This document shows, piece after piece, positions 56,375-64,000 of a DNA stretch of 64,000 nucleotides (the stretch's first letter is position 1; the number at the start of each line of letters is the position of its first letter). This DNA is from Bacteroidota bacterium (lineage in GTDB: Bacteria > Bacteroidota > Bacteroidia > M30B66). The notes below the pieces were generated by a model that had not been told where the DNA came from, did not search any database, and saw nothing but the letters and a program-made list of their open reading frames with translations. The DNA lies in contig JAIXYK010000049.1 of NCBI GenBank assembly GCA_027490225.1, positions 1 through 64,000 of the forward strand. Reading direction: 5' to 3'. Position numbers and translations under genes: made by a program.

Positions 56375-56660
56375 AAGAGGGAAGTGTAAAGTATAAAGTA
56401 GAAAGGGGAAAGTAGAAAGGGGAAAGTAGAAAGGAGAAAGGGGAAAGGAGAAAGGGGAAAGGAGAAAGGAGAAAGGAGAAAGGGGAAAGGAGAAAGGGGA
56501 AAGGAGAAAGGGGAAAGTAGAAAGGGGAAAGTAGAAAGGAGAAAGGGGAAAGGGGAAAGGAGAAAGGGGAAAGGAGAAAGGGGAAAGGGGAAAGTAGAAA
56601 GGGGAAAGTAGAAAGTAGAAAGGGGAAAGGGGAAAGGAGAAAGGTGAAAGTATAAAGTGA
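56375..56660 (+). repeat. Purine-only heptamer array, GAAAGNN, about 40 copies
   Basis: About 285 bases of 7-base units GAAAGGG, GAAAGGA and GAAAGTA in mixed order, starting at the base after the tadA stop and ending about 25 bases before the stop of the convergent acyltransferase gene. This stretch of about 309 bases holds no credible gene. The complementary strand reads as a 7-residue Leu-Ser-Pro-Phe repeat, an artefact of the period. Confidence 0.92.
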
Positions 56661-56683
56661 ACAGCTTTTTGAAAGCCTGTAAT

Positions 56684-57760
56684 TTATTGCTTCTTCATAA
56701 ATATTTGCAACAACAACTTCGATAATATTTTTTCGACTATTTGGTATGTGATGGATGACATTAGAATTATAACTAACAAACAGCTGCAAAAGTAAATCCA
56801 ACCGTTTAATGGTATGGTAAATCCAGCTTGTCTTAATACAATAGGTAAACTAAAAAGTATGATAGGATGCACTAAATAAAGAGAAAAAGAGATGTCTCCT
56901 AAAAAAACTAAGAATTTTGGAATTTTATATGGTTTTAATTTATCTCTCAAAAGGGTTGATAGAATTAACAAACCGCAATTAAATAAATGAGTGAAAAATC
57001 CGCTAAAAAAATGAAATAAATCAAAGTAATAGCCAGCAAAATTTATGAGTGAAGCAATTACAAATAAATTCGCCCAAATTATTCGATTAAAATTAATAGT
57101 AGACTTATATAACTTTCCAATTAAAAGACCAAGCACAAAAAATAAGATAACTGGATTTGTAATTAAGCTAAAATATGAAAAGTGAAAGATGTACCATTGT
57201 CTTAAATCTTGCATTACATAACCTCTTGTTAAAACTGGAATAATAATTAAAGTGATAATTATAATGCTCGAGAAAAAGTACCAGCGGTATTTTTTAAACA
57301 TAAACGAAAACGCAAGCAGTAAATAAAAATAAACTTCATAATTTAACGACCAGCCTACTTTGAGCGCCGGCATTCCGTAAGAAGGGCCAATTAAATTAGC
57401 ATAGGTTGGATAAAAGAAAATGGTAGGTAAAAGTAATTTTGGATGTTCAATTATGTATAAATGTAATTGATAAGAAACCAGTATAAAAACGAATGTAGCA
57501 AGATAATATAGTGGAAGAATGCGAACAGCTCTTTTGAATAAAAAGGTTTTTATCTTATCAAAGTTCCATTCGATTTGGTAAGTGGTTACATACATTATAA
57601 AACCACTGATGATGAAAAACAAAGGCACGCCAATGGAACCTTTTTTAAACAAGACAAAACCAAAGCTATTTTCTGGTAAAAGTCCTTTCATGTGAAAACA
57701 ACATACAAGCAAAGCTGCTAAACCGCGAAACAGCTGTATAACTTGAATTTGTGTTTTCAT
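56684..57760 (-). CDS. Acyltransferase 3 family membrane protein (OafA/YrhL type)
   Basis: 358 residues with about ten membrane helices. [19 protein letters not shown] carries the R/H motif of the family; [17 protein letters not shown] and [13 protein letters not shown] are also typical. Such proteins O-acetylate or acylate surface sugars. It ends with FMKKQ before a run of purine heptamers. Confidence 0.88.
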   Translation of the reverse strand: MKTQIQVIQLFRGLAALLVCCFHMKGLLPENSFGFVLFKKGSIGVPLFFIISGFIMYVTTYQIEWNFDKIKTFLFKRAVRILPLYYLATFVFILVSYQLHLYIIEHPKLLLPTIFFYPTYANLIGPSYGMPALKVGWSLNYEVYFYLLLAFSFMFKKYRWYFFSSIIIITLIIIPVLTRGYVMQDLRQWYIFHFSYFSLITNPVILFFVLGLLIGKLYKSTINFNRIIWANLFVIASLINFAGYYFDLFHFFSGFFTHLFNCGLLILSTLLRDKLKPYKIPKFLVFLGDISFSLYLVHPIILFSLPIVLRQAGFTIPLNGWIYFCSCLLVIILMSSITYQIVEKILSKLLLQIFMKKQ

Positions 57761-57885
57761 AGCCTGCTAATGTAAAGGAATCTTTTTTTTTAGCAGAGTT
57801 GTTTTTTATGATTTATAACATTTTAAGCCCTTCGGGTTTACGTCTTGAGATTTTGGAATTTTTTCGATAGGTAATTGATATCCAT

Positions 57886-57926
57886 AAAAAATCCCTTGTC
57901 TCTTAACAGAAACAAGGGATTTTTTA
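57886..57926 (-). terminator. Terminator of the T9SS protein gene, possibly bidirectional
   Basis: AAAAATCCCTTGT pairs with ACAAGGGATTTTT, with T-runs on both strands. Confidence 0.85.
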
Positions 57927-57944
57927 TTATTGAAAAACAGTTAA

Positions 57945-59999
57945 TTAATGCGATACTACTAATTTCTGAGTAGCAACTTTAACATTATTGTAAATAAGCT
58001 CAACTAAATATACACCAGCAGTAATGTCGGTGGTTTCTATGATTTGTTGGAAATTATTAATAGTAACAACTTTAACAATTCTACCACTTAAATCGGTAAT
58101 TTGTAAAGTCCCATTAGAAAATTCTGAAGAAACTGTAAGTGTTCTATCAGCAGGATTTGGATAAATATCCAACTTTGGATTAATAGTATTTATTCCATTT
58201 GGCAAAGGAACCTCAAATATTGCATCATTAGTAATTACTGGCTCATTTACATCAAATACTATAGAAGCACGATTTGCAATTTCTTGACCTGGTAACAATA
58301 CTTGATTTGTTTTAACCTTGAAAATTACCGTTCCAATACTTTCAGCAAAATTTTCAGAGCTATCTGGAAGATTAATGAAATAATGTACAAATTTTAATGT
58401 TCCATCTCCTGTATTTACTAGCATACATTCGTGACTAGCACCTAATAATTCAGCTGTGCTATAATCAAAAAATGAAGGTAGAATGTCGGTAACTACAACA
58501 GTTTGAGCTGGTGCAGTTCCTGTATTTTGGAATTGAATACGGTAAGTGTACCACTGTTCGTTACCTTCAACTTCCATGTTGTACACATATTGTGGTGTAG
58601 GTGGATTTTTCAGTAACTGTATGTGGTTCGGGTCATAAGAGCCATTTACAATTTGACAAATTTCAGAAGCATTGTTATTGTTATTGCAATCGCCTAAAGA
58701 ACTAACATTAGCCGACATACATTTAAATGTACCGTCTGTAGTGTAGCAACTAAGTGAATCGTACAAATGGATAGAAGTTATCTCCCCAAAAACGAGCGTG
58801 TCGTTAAAATTCCATGTGTAGGTATTTCCTTCTTGCGAAGAAAACGCAGGCTCGGTGTTATAAAGGTATAGAGAATCAGGTATTGTCAAAGAAACAGAGT
58901 AATTTTCAACCGGAAGCAAACCATGGTTGGTTACAAAAATTACTTGATGGTTATCGTTTCCTGCACAACGGCGAAAAGGACCAACTGGTGAAATGTGAAT
59001 TTGAGGGTCTGCACATGTTGAGTCAGGAAATATAAAAAAGTCTAAACTGTCTGCTATTGTTCCAGCTTCAGTTATGTTTAAATTGAAGCTGGCATTTTCA
59101 GGACAATTAACTGTTCCAAAAGGCAGATTTGCAGTTAATCCATTAAAACCTATTTGATAATTGCCAGTGTCAGCTTCAAAACTGTAAACTCCAGCTTGAT
59201 TTGTAGAAGTAAATACTTGATTACCATCGCGAATAACTATTTGTCCTGGTAATGCATAGTCGTTACCATCTACAACACAATTACCATTAAAATCGGCAAT
59301 TACGCGTCCTGTCATAATACAAGCTTCCGCGCTTATAGTATCAGGGTCGAATCTCCAGGCATCATTAGAAGTTTGCCAAATACCGTTGTTGTTTCTTCCT
59401 GGAACATGGAAAGCTGCAGTTCCATTTGAATTTTGAATGCCTTCGATAGCAAAATTTCCCCAAGATGTACCAGAATTGCACAATGGTTTATCGGTAATGT
59501 GCATTTCAATATTGTTAGAACCTTCGTATAATTTTAACTGACCAATGTAATTAGTTTGTGGACAACCAAAATAGGGTACATTATTATAATTTACGACAAA
59601 AATTCTGTTGGGAGCATTTCCTATAGTAGCATAAGAAATCAATGGTTGAAAACCAGGGTCGAGGTCAAACCAAGATAGAAAAACAGCGTTTAATGGCGCA
59701 CTTGTGTCGGGAAGTGATTGGCTTACTGAAAAGTCAGAAAAGTTATTTGCAAAACCCAATTCAAAGCGAACATAGCCATTAGATGAGATAAGCAAACTTT
59801 CATAAGATTGCCCGAAAAAAACGAATGGAAAACCAATTTGAATTGGACTAGAATACTCATCGTCAGGTAAAGTAACGAAATTTGTTTGCTCAAACTCTTC
59901 TGGAGCAAAGCTAATTTGATATACTCCATAAGGAGTTTGTGCTGAAACCGCTTTTGAAAGTAACAACAAAAGCACTAAAAATGGTAAAAATTTGTTCAT
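57945..59999 (-). CDS. Large secreted T9SS protein with DUF11-like repeat region
   Basis: 684 residues. Signal peptide MNKFLPFLVLLLLLSKAVSAQ; an N-terminal nidogen-like region (SSPIQIGFPFVFFGQSYESLLISSNGYVRFE, WFDLDPG); a short carboxypeptidase-like region (GRVIADFNGNCVVDGNDYALPG); a conserved DUF11-type domain (about 440-590: YDPNHIQLLKNPP ... YRIQFQNTGTAPAQTVVVTDILPSFFD ... SIVFDVNEPVITN); and a sorting domain (about 610-684: LDIYPNPADRTLTVSS ... GVYLVELIYNN). Surface-exposed; function unknown. The fic gene is upstream in the same direction, with double palindromes between. Confidence 0.86.
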   Translation of the reverse strand: MNKFLPFLVLLLLLSKAVSAQTPYGVYQISFAPEEFEQTNFVTLPDDEYSSPIQIGFPFVFFGQSYESLLISSNGYVRFELGFANNFSDFSVSQSLPDTSAPLNAVFLSWFDLDPGFQPLISYATIGNAPNRIFVVNYNNVPYFGCPQTNYIGQLKLYEGSNNIEMHITDKPLCNSGTSWGNFAIEGIQNSNGTAAFHVPGRNNNGIWQTSNDAWRFDPDTISAEACIMTGRVIADFNGNCVVDGNDYALPGQIVIRDGNQVFTSTNQAGVYSFEADTGNYQIGFNGLTANLPFGTVNCPENASFNLNITEAGTIADSLDFFIFPDSTCADPQIHISPVGPFRRCAGNDNHQVIFVTNHGLLPVENYSVSLTIPDSLYLYNTEPAFSSQEGNTYTWNFNDTLVFGEITSIHLYDSLSCYTTDGTFKCMSANVSSLGDCNNNNNASEICQIVNGSYDPNHIQLLKNPPTPQYVYNMEVEGNEQWYTYRIQFQNTGTAPAQTVVVTDILPSFFDYSTAELLGASHECMLVNTGDGTLKFVHYFINLPDSSENFAESIGTVIFKVKTNQVLLPGQEIANRASIVFDVNEPVITNDAIFEVPLPNGINTINPKLDIYPNPADRTLTVSSEFSNGTLQITDLSGRIVKVVTINNFQQIIETTDITAGVYLVELIYNNVKVATQKLVVSH

Positions 60000-60174
60000 A
60001 GTGTTGGTTTTTTATGAAGTGTGAAGGTATTTATTTATCTAAGAAAAACAACTTTACTTTCGTATTTATTTTTTAGAATCATCAACTTCTAATGACACAT
60101 ATTGCCTAAAAATATAAGAAATATAAGCCTTAAAACGGATTTAAAGAAATATTATTTAAATCAAAATATTTTCC

Positions 60175-60237
60175 ACGTGTCGATTATTTTGCGTTTTTTC
60201 GACACGTAATTACTACATGTCGATTGTATCGACATGT
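60175..60237. repeat. Downstream copy of the fic-flanking double palindrome
   Basis: Two palindromes in a row: ACGTGTCGA...TCGACACGT (60175-60207, 15-base centre) and ACATGTCGAT-TGT-ATCGACATGT (60215-60237). The first is identical over 33 bases to 61408-61440; the second shares TGTCGATTGTATCGACA with 61451-61467. It lies between the fic stop and the promoter side of the T9SS gene. Confidence 0.92.
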
Positions 60238-60276
60238 CAATAAAATGCAACTGCTTGATTATTAAGTATAATTATG

Positions 60277-61368
60277 TTATTCAGACAAAACTTTCATTAA
60301 ACCAGTATTGATATAATAGACCTCTTTACCAATTTTTATTGAAGTGATTAATCCTGTATTTTCTATCTTTTTTAAGTACTCGGCGGCAGTTTGTCTTTTG
60401 GCAATTGAATTTTCTTCTAAAATGCTGGTTTTAATGTAAGGGTAACTAAACAACAAGTCGACTAACTCTTTAGAATAGGAAGATTTGAGAACTTTTTTAA
60501 TCAAAGGCTGAGTATCTTGTTTTAGTTGCAAAATGGTATTTATCTTCAATAAAGTCATTTCTGCTGTTTCGCCAATTCCTTTCAATACAAACTTTACCCA
60601 AGCTTCCCAATTGTTTTTTTCTGTTACTTCTCGTAAAAATTTATAATAATCTGATTTATGTTGAATGATATATCTACTTAAATATAAAACCGGAAGACCT
60701 AATAAATCTTTGTTTATGAGATAAAGTACATTCAAAATTCTTCCTGTTCTACCATTTCCATCACCGAAAGGATGAATTGCTTCGAACTGATAATGAATAA
60801 GCGCCATTTTAATTAAAGGGTCTAAATCGTTTAATGTATCATCATTTATGAATTTCTCTAATTGTGCTAGCTTCTCTCTGATTAGAGACTCTCCTTCTGG
60901 CGGTGTATAAACGATTGATTTAGTAAATGGATTTGCCAACTTTGTTCCTGGATTCTTTCTTATATTATCATCAGAATTTCTTAGTTTTTGCATGATTCCA
61001 ACAAGCATGTTTGTTGTAATAATGCCATTCTTGTTTATCTGCTCTAATCCCCAATACATAGCTTCTCTGTACTGAATTACTTCTTTTGCAGCAGGGTTTT
61101 TAATTTTGTCGGTTATGTTTAGTGAGGCTTTATACAGTTCATCTTGTGTGGTAACAATGTTCTCAATTGCATTAGACTCTTTACTTTCCTGAAGAATAAT
61201 GGTATTAAGAAGTAAATTAGGATTTGGAAGTGTTAGACAATAACCTTTTAGTTCTGCCAAAAGCTTGTTGGCTTTTATTGTAAGTTTAAAAATTTCGGGA
61301 GTTTCCAAATCTGCTTTTGGAGGCAAGTCTGGCAAGGAATTGTAAGGTTGATTTTTATTGAAATTCAT
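60277..61368 (-). CDS. Fic-domain protein, self-inhibited, with C-terminal winged helix
   Basis: 363 residues from the ATG at 61368, chosen over one ten codons upstream because of the N-terminal Fic sequence and the promoter box. Inhibitory motif S65-N-A-I-E69-N70 matches (S/T)xxxE(G/N). Active site H199-PFGDGNGRTGR is complete. The last 75 residues or so (LVDLLFSYPYIKTSILEENSIAKRQTAAEYLKKIENTGLITSI) look like a winged helix-turn-helix. Known Fic enzymes transfer AMP from ATP to protein hydroxyls; the target here is unknown. It is flanked on both sides by double palindromes. Confidence 0.93.
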   Translation of the reverse strand: MNFNKNQPYNSLPDLPPKADLETPEIFKLTIKANKLLAELKGYCLTLPNPNLLLNTIILQESKESNAIENIVTTQDELYKASLNITDKIKNPAAKEVIQYREAMYWGLEQINKNGIITTNMLVGIMQKLRNSDDNIRKNPGTKLANPFTKSIVYTPPEGESLIREKLAQLEKFINDDTLNDLDPLIKMALIHYQFEAIHPFGDGNGRTGRILNVLYLINKDLLGLPVLYLSRYIIQHKSDYYKFLREVTEKNNWEAWVKFVLKGIGETAEMTLLKINTILQLKQDTQPLIKKVLKSSYSKELVDLLFSYPYIKTSILEENSIAKRQTAAEYLKKIENTGLITSIKIGKEVYYINTGLMKVLSE

Positions 61369-61374
61369 GGCATG

Positions 61375-61382
61375 CGAATATA
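61375..61382 (-). promoter_or_regulatory. Probable -7 element of fic
   Basis: Minus strand reads TATATTCG, a variant of TAnnTTTG, 6 bases before the ATG at 61368. The -33 region would fall around 61403-61410, the edge of the first palindrome. Confidence 0.45.
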
Positions 61383-61406
61383 GTAATTCAATTAACACTT
61401 CGGAAT

Positions 61407-61467
61407 AACGTGTCGATTATTTTGCGTTTTTTCGACACGTTCTGATAACGTGTCGATTGTATCGACA
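61407..61467. promoter_or_regulatory. Upstream fic double palindrome, candidate operator
   Basis: AACGTGTCGA...TCGACACGTT (61407-61441, 10-bp arms) and TGTCGAT-TGT-ATCGACA (61451-61467). It is the same pair and order as the copy after fic, and overlaps the expected -33 position of the fic promoter. Operator function is inference. Confidence 0.75.
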
Positions 61468-61494
61468 TATTAAAATGATAATATTTGCTTCTAC

Positions 61495-61579
61495 AGCCCG
61501 CGCCCGCGATAGGAGCAAATTAGCTCCCAATTTGCTTTTCGCAAAATGGGACTAATGCGGATAGCGCGTTAAGGCGCCC
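61495..61579 (+). ncRNA. GC-rich structured element resembling Flavo-1 RNA
   Basis: Reads CCCGCGATAGGAGC at 61503-61516, an inner hairpin CCCAATTTGC-TTTTC-GCAAAATGGG (61526-61550, one mismatch), then CTAATGCGGATAGCGCG (61552-61568) and GGCGCCC. The paired GATAG and GGATAG blocks around a hairpin are what I remember of the Flavo-1 RNA motif of Bacteroidota. It lies 6 bases after the FAD dehydrogenase stop, on the opposite strand. Not confirmed by a covariance model. Confidence 0.5.
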
Positions 61580-61585
61580 AAAAAA

Positions 61586-63142
61586 TTAACTTTCTAAGAA
61601 CCGTTTGGTTGCTTGTGCACAATTTTGTCCATCCATGGCGGCCGATACAATTCCTCCGGCGTAACCTGCGCCTTCACCGCAAGGGAAAAGTCCTTTTATT
61701 TGAAGGTGTTGCAAGGTTTCTGGGTCTCTTGGAATGCGCACTGGTGTTGAAGTACGAGATTCTACTCCATGCAAAACAGCTTCGTTTGTAAAATAACCGC
61801 GCATTTTATTGTTGTAGTTTTTAAGGGCGATTTGCAATCTGCTTGAAACTGCTTCTGGTAAAACGGAATATAAATCTACTGAGGAAATGCCTGGTTGGTA
61901 AGAAGTTGGCGGCAGCGTTACTGAAGTTTTCTTGTTTACAAAATCTACCATGCGTTGTGCTGGAACGGTTTGATTTCCTCCTGCTGAAATGCACGCAGTC
62001 TGTTCAATAGCTTGTTGCAAATACATTCCTGCCAATGCACCATGTTGGGCAAATTGAACCTGGTCTTCGGGCAAAATTTCCACTACAATTCCCGAATTTG
62101 CGAAAGGGTTGTTGCGGCGCGAAGGCGACCAACCATTGGTAACTACTTCACCTGGGCTAGTGGCACAAGGAGCAATAATTCCACCCGGACACATGCAAAA
62201 AGAATACACTCCGCGCCCATTTACTTGCTCCACCAAAGAATAGGAGGAGGGAGGTAAAAACTCACCGCGGTCTGCACATTTGTATTGAATGGAATCTATT
62301 AATGTTTGTGGATGTTCTATGCGAATGCCAAGTGCAAATGGTTTACTTTCTAAAACGATGTTTTGATTGTGAAGGATTTGGTAAATATCTCTTGCAGAAT
62401 GGCCAGTTGCCAGAATGCAGGCTTTGGCTGAGAATGTTATTCCATCAGCAGTTTTTATGCCTGTAAACGCAGCGTTTTTTATAATGAACTCGGTAACTTT
62501 TGAATTAAAATGCACTTCACCACCATGTGCAATAATGCTTTCGCGCATGGCCGTAATAATTCCCGGTAGTTTATTGGTACCAATATGTGGATGCGTTTCT
62601 ATGAGAATTTCAGGTACGGCTCCATGTTCAAAAAAAGTATTGAGCACAGACTGGATGCTTCCTCTTTTGTTGGAACGGGTGTACAATTTCCCATCAGAAT
62701 AAGTTCCGGCTCCACCTTCTCCAAAACAATAGTTAGATTCGGGATTTACAATGTGTTCTTTGTTGATGGCAGCCAAATCTCGGCGGCGATCGCGCACGTT
62801 TTTACCACGCTCCAATACAATAGGTTTTAAGCCTAATTCAATCAATTGCAAGGCTGCAAAAAGTCCTGCTGGACCAGCACCAATCACAATGACTTCTGTG
62901 GAATTTTTTACGTTTTTGTAAGCTGGTCGTTCTATTTTTGAATGAGGCAAAACTTCGTTAATGGCAACATTTACCTGCACTTGTATTTTTACTTGTCGGC
63001 TGCGCGCATCTATAGACCTTCTTAAAAGCTCCACTTGCACTACATCAGTATAACTTAAGCCAAGATGGCGAATAACAGCTTGTTTGAGTAAATCTGGACT
63101 AAAGCCTTCTTCTGGTGAAAGGGAAAGATGAAGCGTTTGCAT
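61586..63142 (-). CDS. FAD-dependent dehydrogenase (COG2509 type)
   Basis: 518 residues. An N-terminal ferredoxin-like domain (about 1-85) precedes the FAD-binding VIGAGPAGLFAALQLIELG; then YCFGEGGAGTYSDGKLYTR, LATGHSARDIYQIL, and the C-terminal GLFPCGEGAGYAGGIVSAAMDG. It matches the widespread uncharacterised FAD-dependent dehydrogenase family (COG2509). Substrate unknown. Three bases after porT. Confidence 0.9.
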   Translation of the reverse strand: MQTLHLSLSPEEGFSPDLLKQAVIRHLGLSYTDVVQVELLRRSIDARSRQVKIQVQVNVAINEVLPHSKIERPAYKNVKNSTEVIVIGAGPAGLFAALQLIELGLKPIVLERGKNVRDRRRDLAAINKEHIVNPESNYCFGEGGAGTYSDGKLYTRSNKRGSIQSVLNTFFEHGAVPEILIETHPHIGTNKLPGIITAMRESIIAHGGEVHFNSKVTEFIIKNAAFTGIKTADGITFSAKACILATGHSARDIYQILHNQNIVLESKPFALGIRIEHPQTLIDSIQYKCADRGEFLPPSSYSLVEQVNGRGVYSFCMCPGGIIAPCATSPGEVVTNGWSPSRRNNPFANSGIVVEILPEDQVQFAQHGALAGMYLQQAIEQTACISAGGNQTVPAQRMVDFVNKKTSVTLPPTSYQPGISSVDLYSVLPEAVSSRLQIALKNYNNKMRGYFTNEAVLHGVESRTSTPVRIPRDPETLQHLQIKGLFPCGEGAGYAGGIVSAAMDGQNCAQATKRFLES

Positions 63143-63145
63143 GTG

Positions 63146-63880
63146 TTACTCGAAAGTAATAGAAAAATAGAATGCTTTAGAGCGCAATGCATCTAAACCT
63201 CCTGTAAAAATATTACCTTCTTGCACTAGTAAATTGCTGAGGCCGTAAGCCATTTTAATTTCTGGGGTAAACTTAAAATACTGAGAATAAAAATCGAAGC
63301 CCATTCCGATTTCAAAAGCAAGGTCGTTTCTTTTTAATTTTAGAATTTTCTCACCTTGGTCGTCAACTTTGTTTTGAGAAGCAAGGTCAATCATTGGTTT
63401 TACACCACCCAACACATACGTTCTGAAATTGGTATGTCTTGAGGATTTAAATTTTAACAATAAAGGAAACTCGAGTAAAGTAGATTCTACTGGTTTGTTT
63501 CTGGTAACTAATGAATCGAATGTTTTGTAATTAATGGTATAAGTTAATCTTCTTTCACCAAATGAAAGGGTTGGTAAAAATCGCAAATCGAAATTGTCTC
63601 CCATGTGTAAGTTTGCAATAATACCTAAGGTAAAACCAGCACCACTAAAATTTTGGATGACATTAAGTGAATCGAGAATTCTTATATCTTTAACAGGCTT
63701 AGTAACAAAATCCAAGCTATTGACACCTAACAAGAAACCAAAGTGTATGGTTTGCCTGTCGTAGTTTGGTAAGTTTAAGATTTTCCGATTTTGAGCATTC
63801 CCCATTGAAGCAATGGACAACACTACCACCAGAAGTAGAAAGCGTATTTTTATCACGTACTTAGTAATCGTTTGCTTCAA
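63146..63880 (-). CDS. porT: Type IX secretion / gliding protein PorT
   Basis: 244 residues. Signal peptide ends at MGNAQ; NLPNYDRQTIHFGFLLGVNSLDF and the barrel C-terminus FYFSITFE are typical of PorT (SprT). PorT is an outer-membrane protein needed for T9SS function in Porphyromonas and Flavobacterium. Sits 16 bases after ubiE, a common arrangement in the phylum. Confidence 0.88.
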   Translation of the reverse strand: MKQTITKYVIKIRFLLLVVVLSIASMGNAQNRKILNLPNYDRQTIHFGFLLGVNSLDFVTKPVKDIRILDSLNVIQNFSGAGFTLGIIANLHMGDNFDLRFLPTLSFGERRLTYTINYKTFDSLVTRNKPVESTLLEFPLLLKFKSSRHTNFRTYVLGGVKPMIDLASQNKVDDQGEKILKLKRNDLAFEIGMGFDFYSQYFKFTPEIKMAYGLSNLLVQEGNIFTGGLDALRSKAFYFSITFE

Positions 63881-63896
63881 CGAAAGTTAATTAGAT

Positions 63897-64000
63897 TTAT
63901 TTTATTGCAGTGTACAGACTAACGATTCCAAAAGTTACACGTTCGCAGTTCATCTTTGTAAAACCATTGTTTTCAGCGATATCTGTAAATTCTTTTCCTT
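63897..64000 (-). CDS. ubiE: Demethylmenaquinone methyltransferase, C-terminal fragment at edge
   Basis: Only the last 34 codons are in the window: the minus strand reads GKEFTDIAENNGFTKMNCE, then RVTFGIVSLYTAIK and a TAA at 63897. The LTFGI(C/V)SLYTG-type ending and the position next to porT are typical of Bacteroidota UbiE/MenG, which methylates demethylmenaquinone. Confidence 0.75.
   Translation of the reverse strand, partial: GKEFTDIAENNGFTKMNCERVTFGIVSLYTAIK

Noticed and set aside
56364-56801. 145-residue minus ORF made of LLSPF repeats
   Set aside because: Product of a 7-base purine array whose complement stays open in every frame; overlaps the acyltransferase end in another frame.
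57825-57839. AAGCCC-TTC-GGGTTT as a terminator
   Set aside because: Short stem with a G-T pair, no T-run, and a far better terminator lies at 57886-57926.

Overview
The window is a piece of an AT-rich Bacteroidota chromosome. The evidence is type IX secretion (T9SS) machinery (PorQ, PorT), several proteins ending in T9SS type A sorting domains, promoters of the TAnnTTTG type, an extended GAPDH, and Bacteroidota-style gene neighbourhoods (porQ-cmk-ispH, ubiE-porT, tandem parvulins next to moxR). I cannot place it below phylum. There are 56 gene calls, two of them cut by the window edges: a giant secreted protein at the left and the end of ubiE at the right. I saw no rRNA, tRNA, CRISPR array or classical insertion sequence.

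Layout. 1-6584 (minus): 5' two thirds or more of a giant surface protein. 6790-7380: a GC-rich repeat patch holding a small GIY-YIG nuclease gene between perfect 20-bp inverted repeats. 7388-12079 (minus): a four-gene cell-surface operon (lamin-tail lipoprotein, SdiA-regulated beta-propeller, OprP-type porin, lamin-tail T9SS protein). 12149-14147 (minus): dapF with two unknown genes. 14354-17427 (plus): HtrA protease and IMP dehydrogenase. 17436-18836 (minus): an unknown lipoprotein and membrane protein. 19029-24341 (plus): three SurA/parvulin-type periplasmic chaperones, then MoxR. 24510-29543 (minus): GAPDH, a DsbA-family protein, Kdo transferase and two probable outer-membrane barrels.

29625-39834 (plus) is a compact ten-gene block that makes nucleotide sugars: the WbpA/B/E/D route to UDP-2,3-diacetamido-glucuronate, UDP-glucuronate and UDP-xylose, UDP-Gal, UDP-GalNAc and dTDP-4-keto-6-deoxyglucose. 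A CpsB-type phosphatase ends it. It contains no glycosyltransferase, flippase or polymerase. 39849-45130 holds fabD, porQ-cmk-ispH and a histidine kinase. 45253-52434 (plus) holds rpsA, pyrR-pyrB, a STAS protein, a T9SS protein, rnz, a hemerythrin-like protein and ferritin. 52431-55572 (minus) is a tRNA-maturation operon (cca, a pRiA4b ORF-3-like gene, miaA). 55644-57760 holds a small GNAT gene, tadA and an acyltransferase; 57945-63880 holds a T9SS protein, a Fic enzyme, an FAD dehydrogenase and PorT.

The least explained signals are non-coding or semi-coding. (1) The GIY-YIG gene sits in a 479-bp unit with perfect 20-bp inverted ends, and its C-terminal tail is translated repeat. (2) The fic gene is bracketed by two copies of a double palindrome, one copy lying where a -33 element would be. 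(3) Two purine-rich heptamer arrays each start within a few bases of a stop codon, in the same sense orientation, between convergent genes. (4) Two GC-rich structured intergenic elements occur, one resembling the Bacteroidota Flavo-1 RNA motif. (5) Several genes have a -7 box so close to the start codon that leaderless mRNAs are likely.
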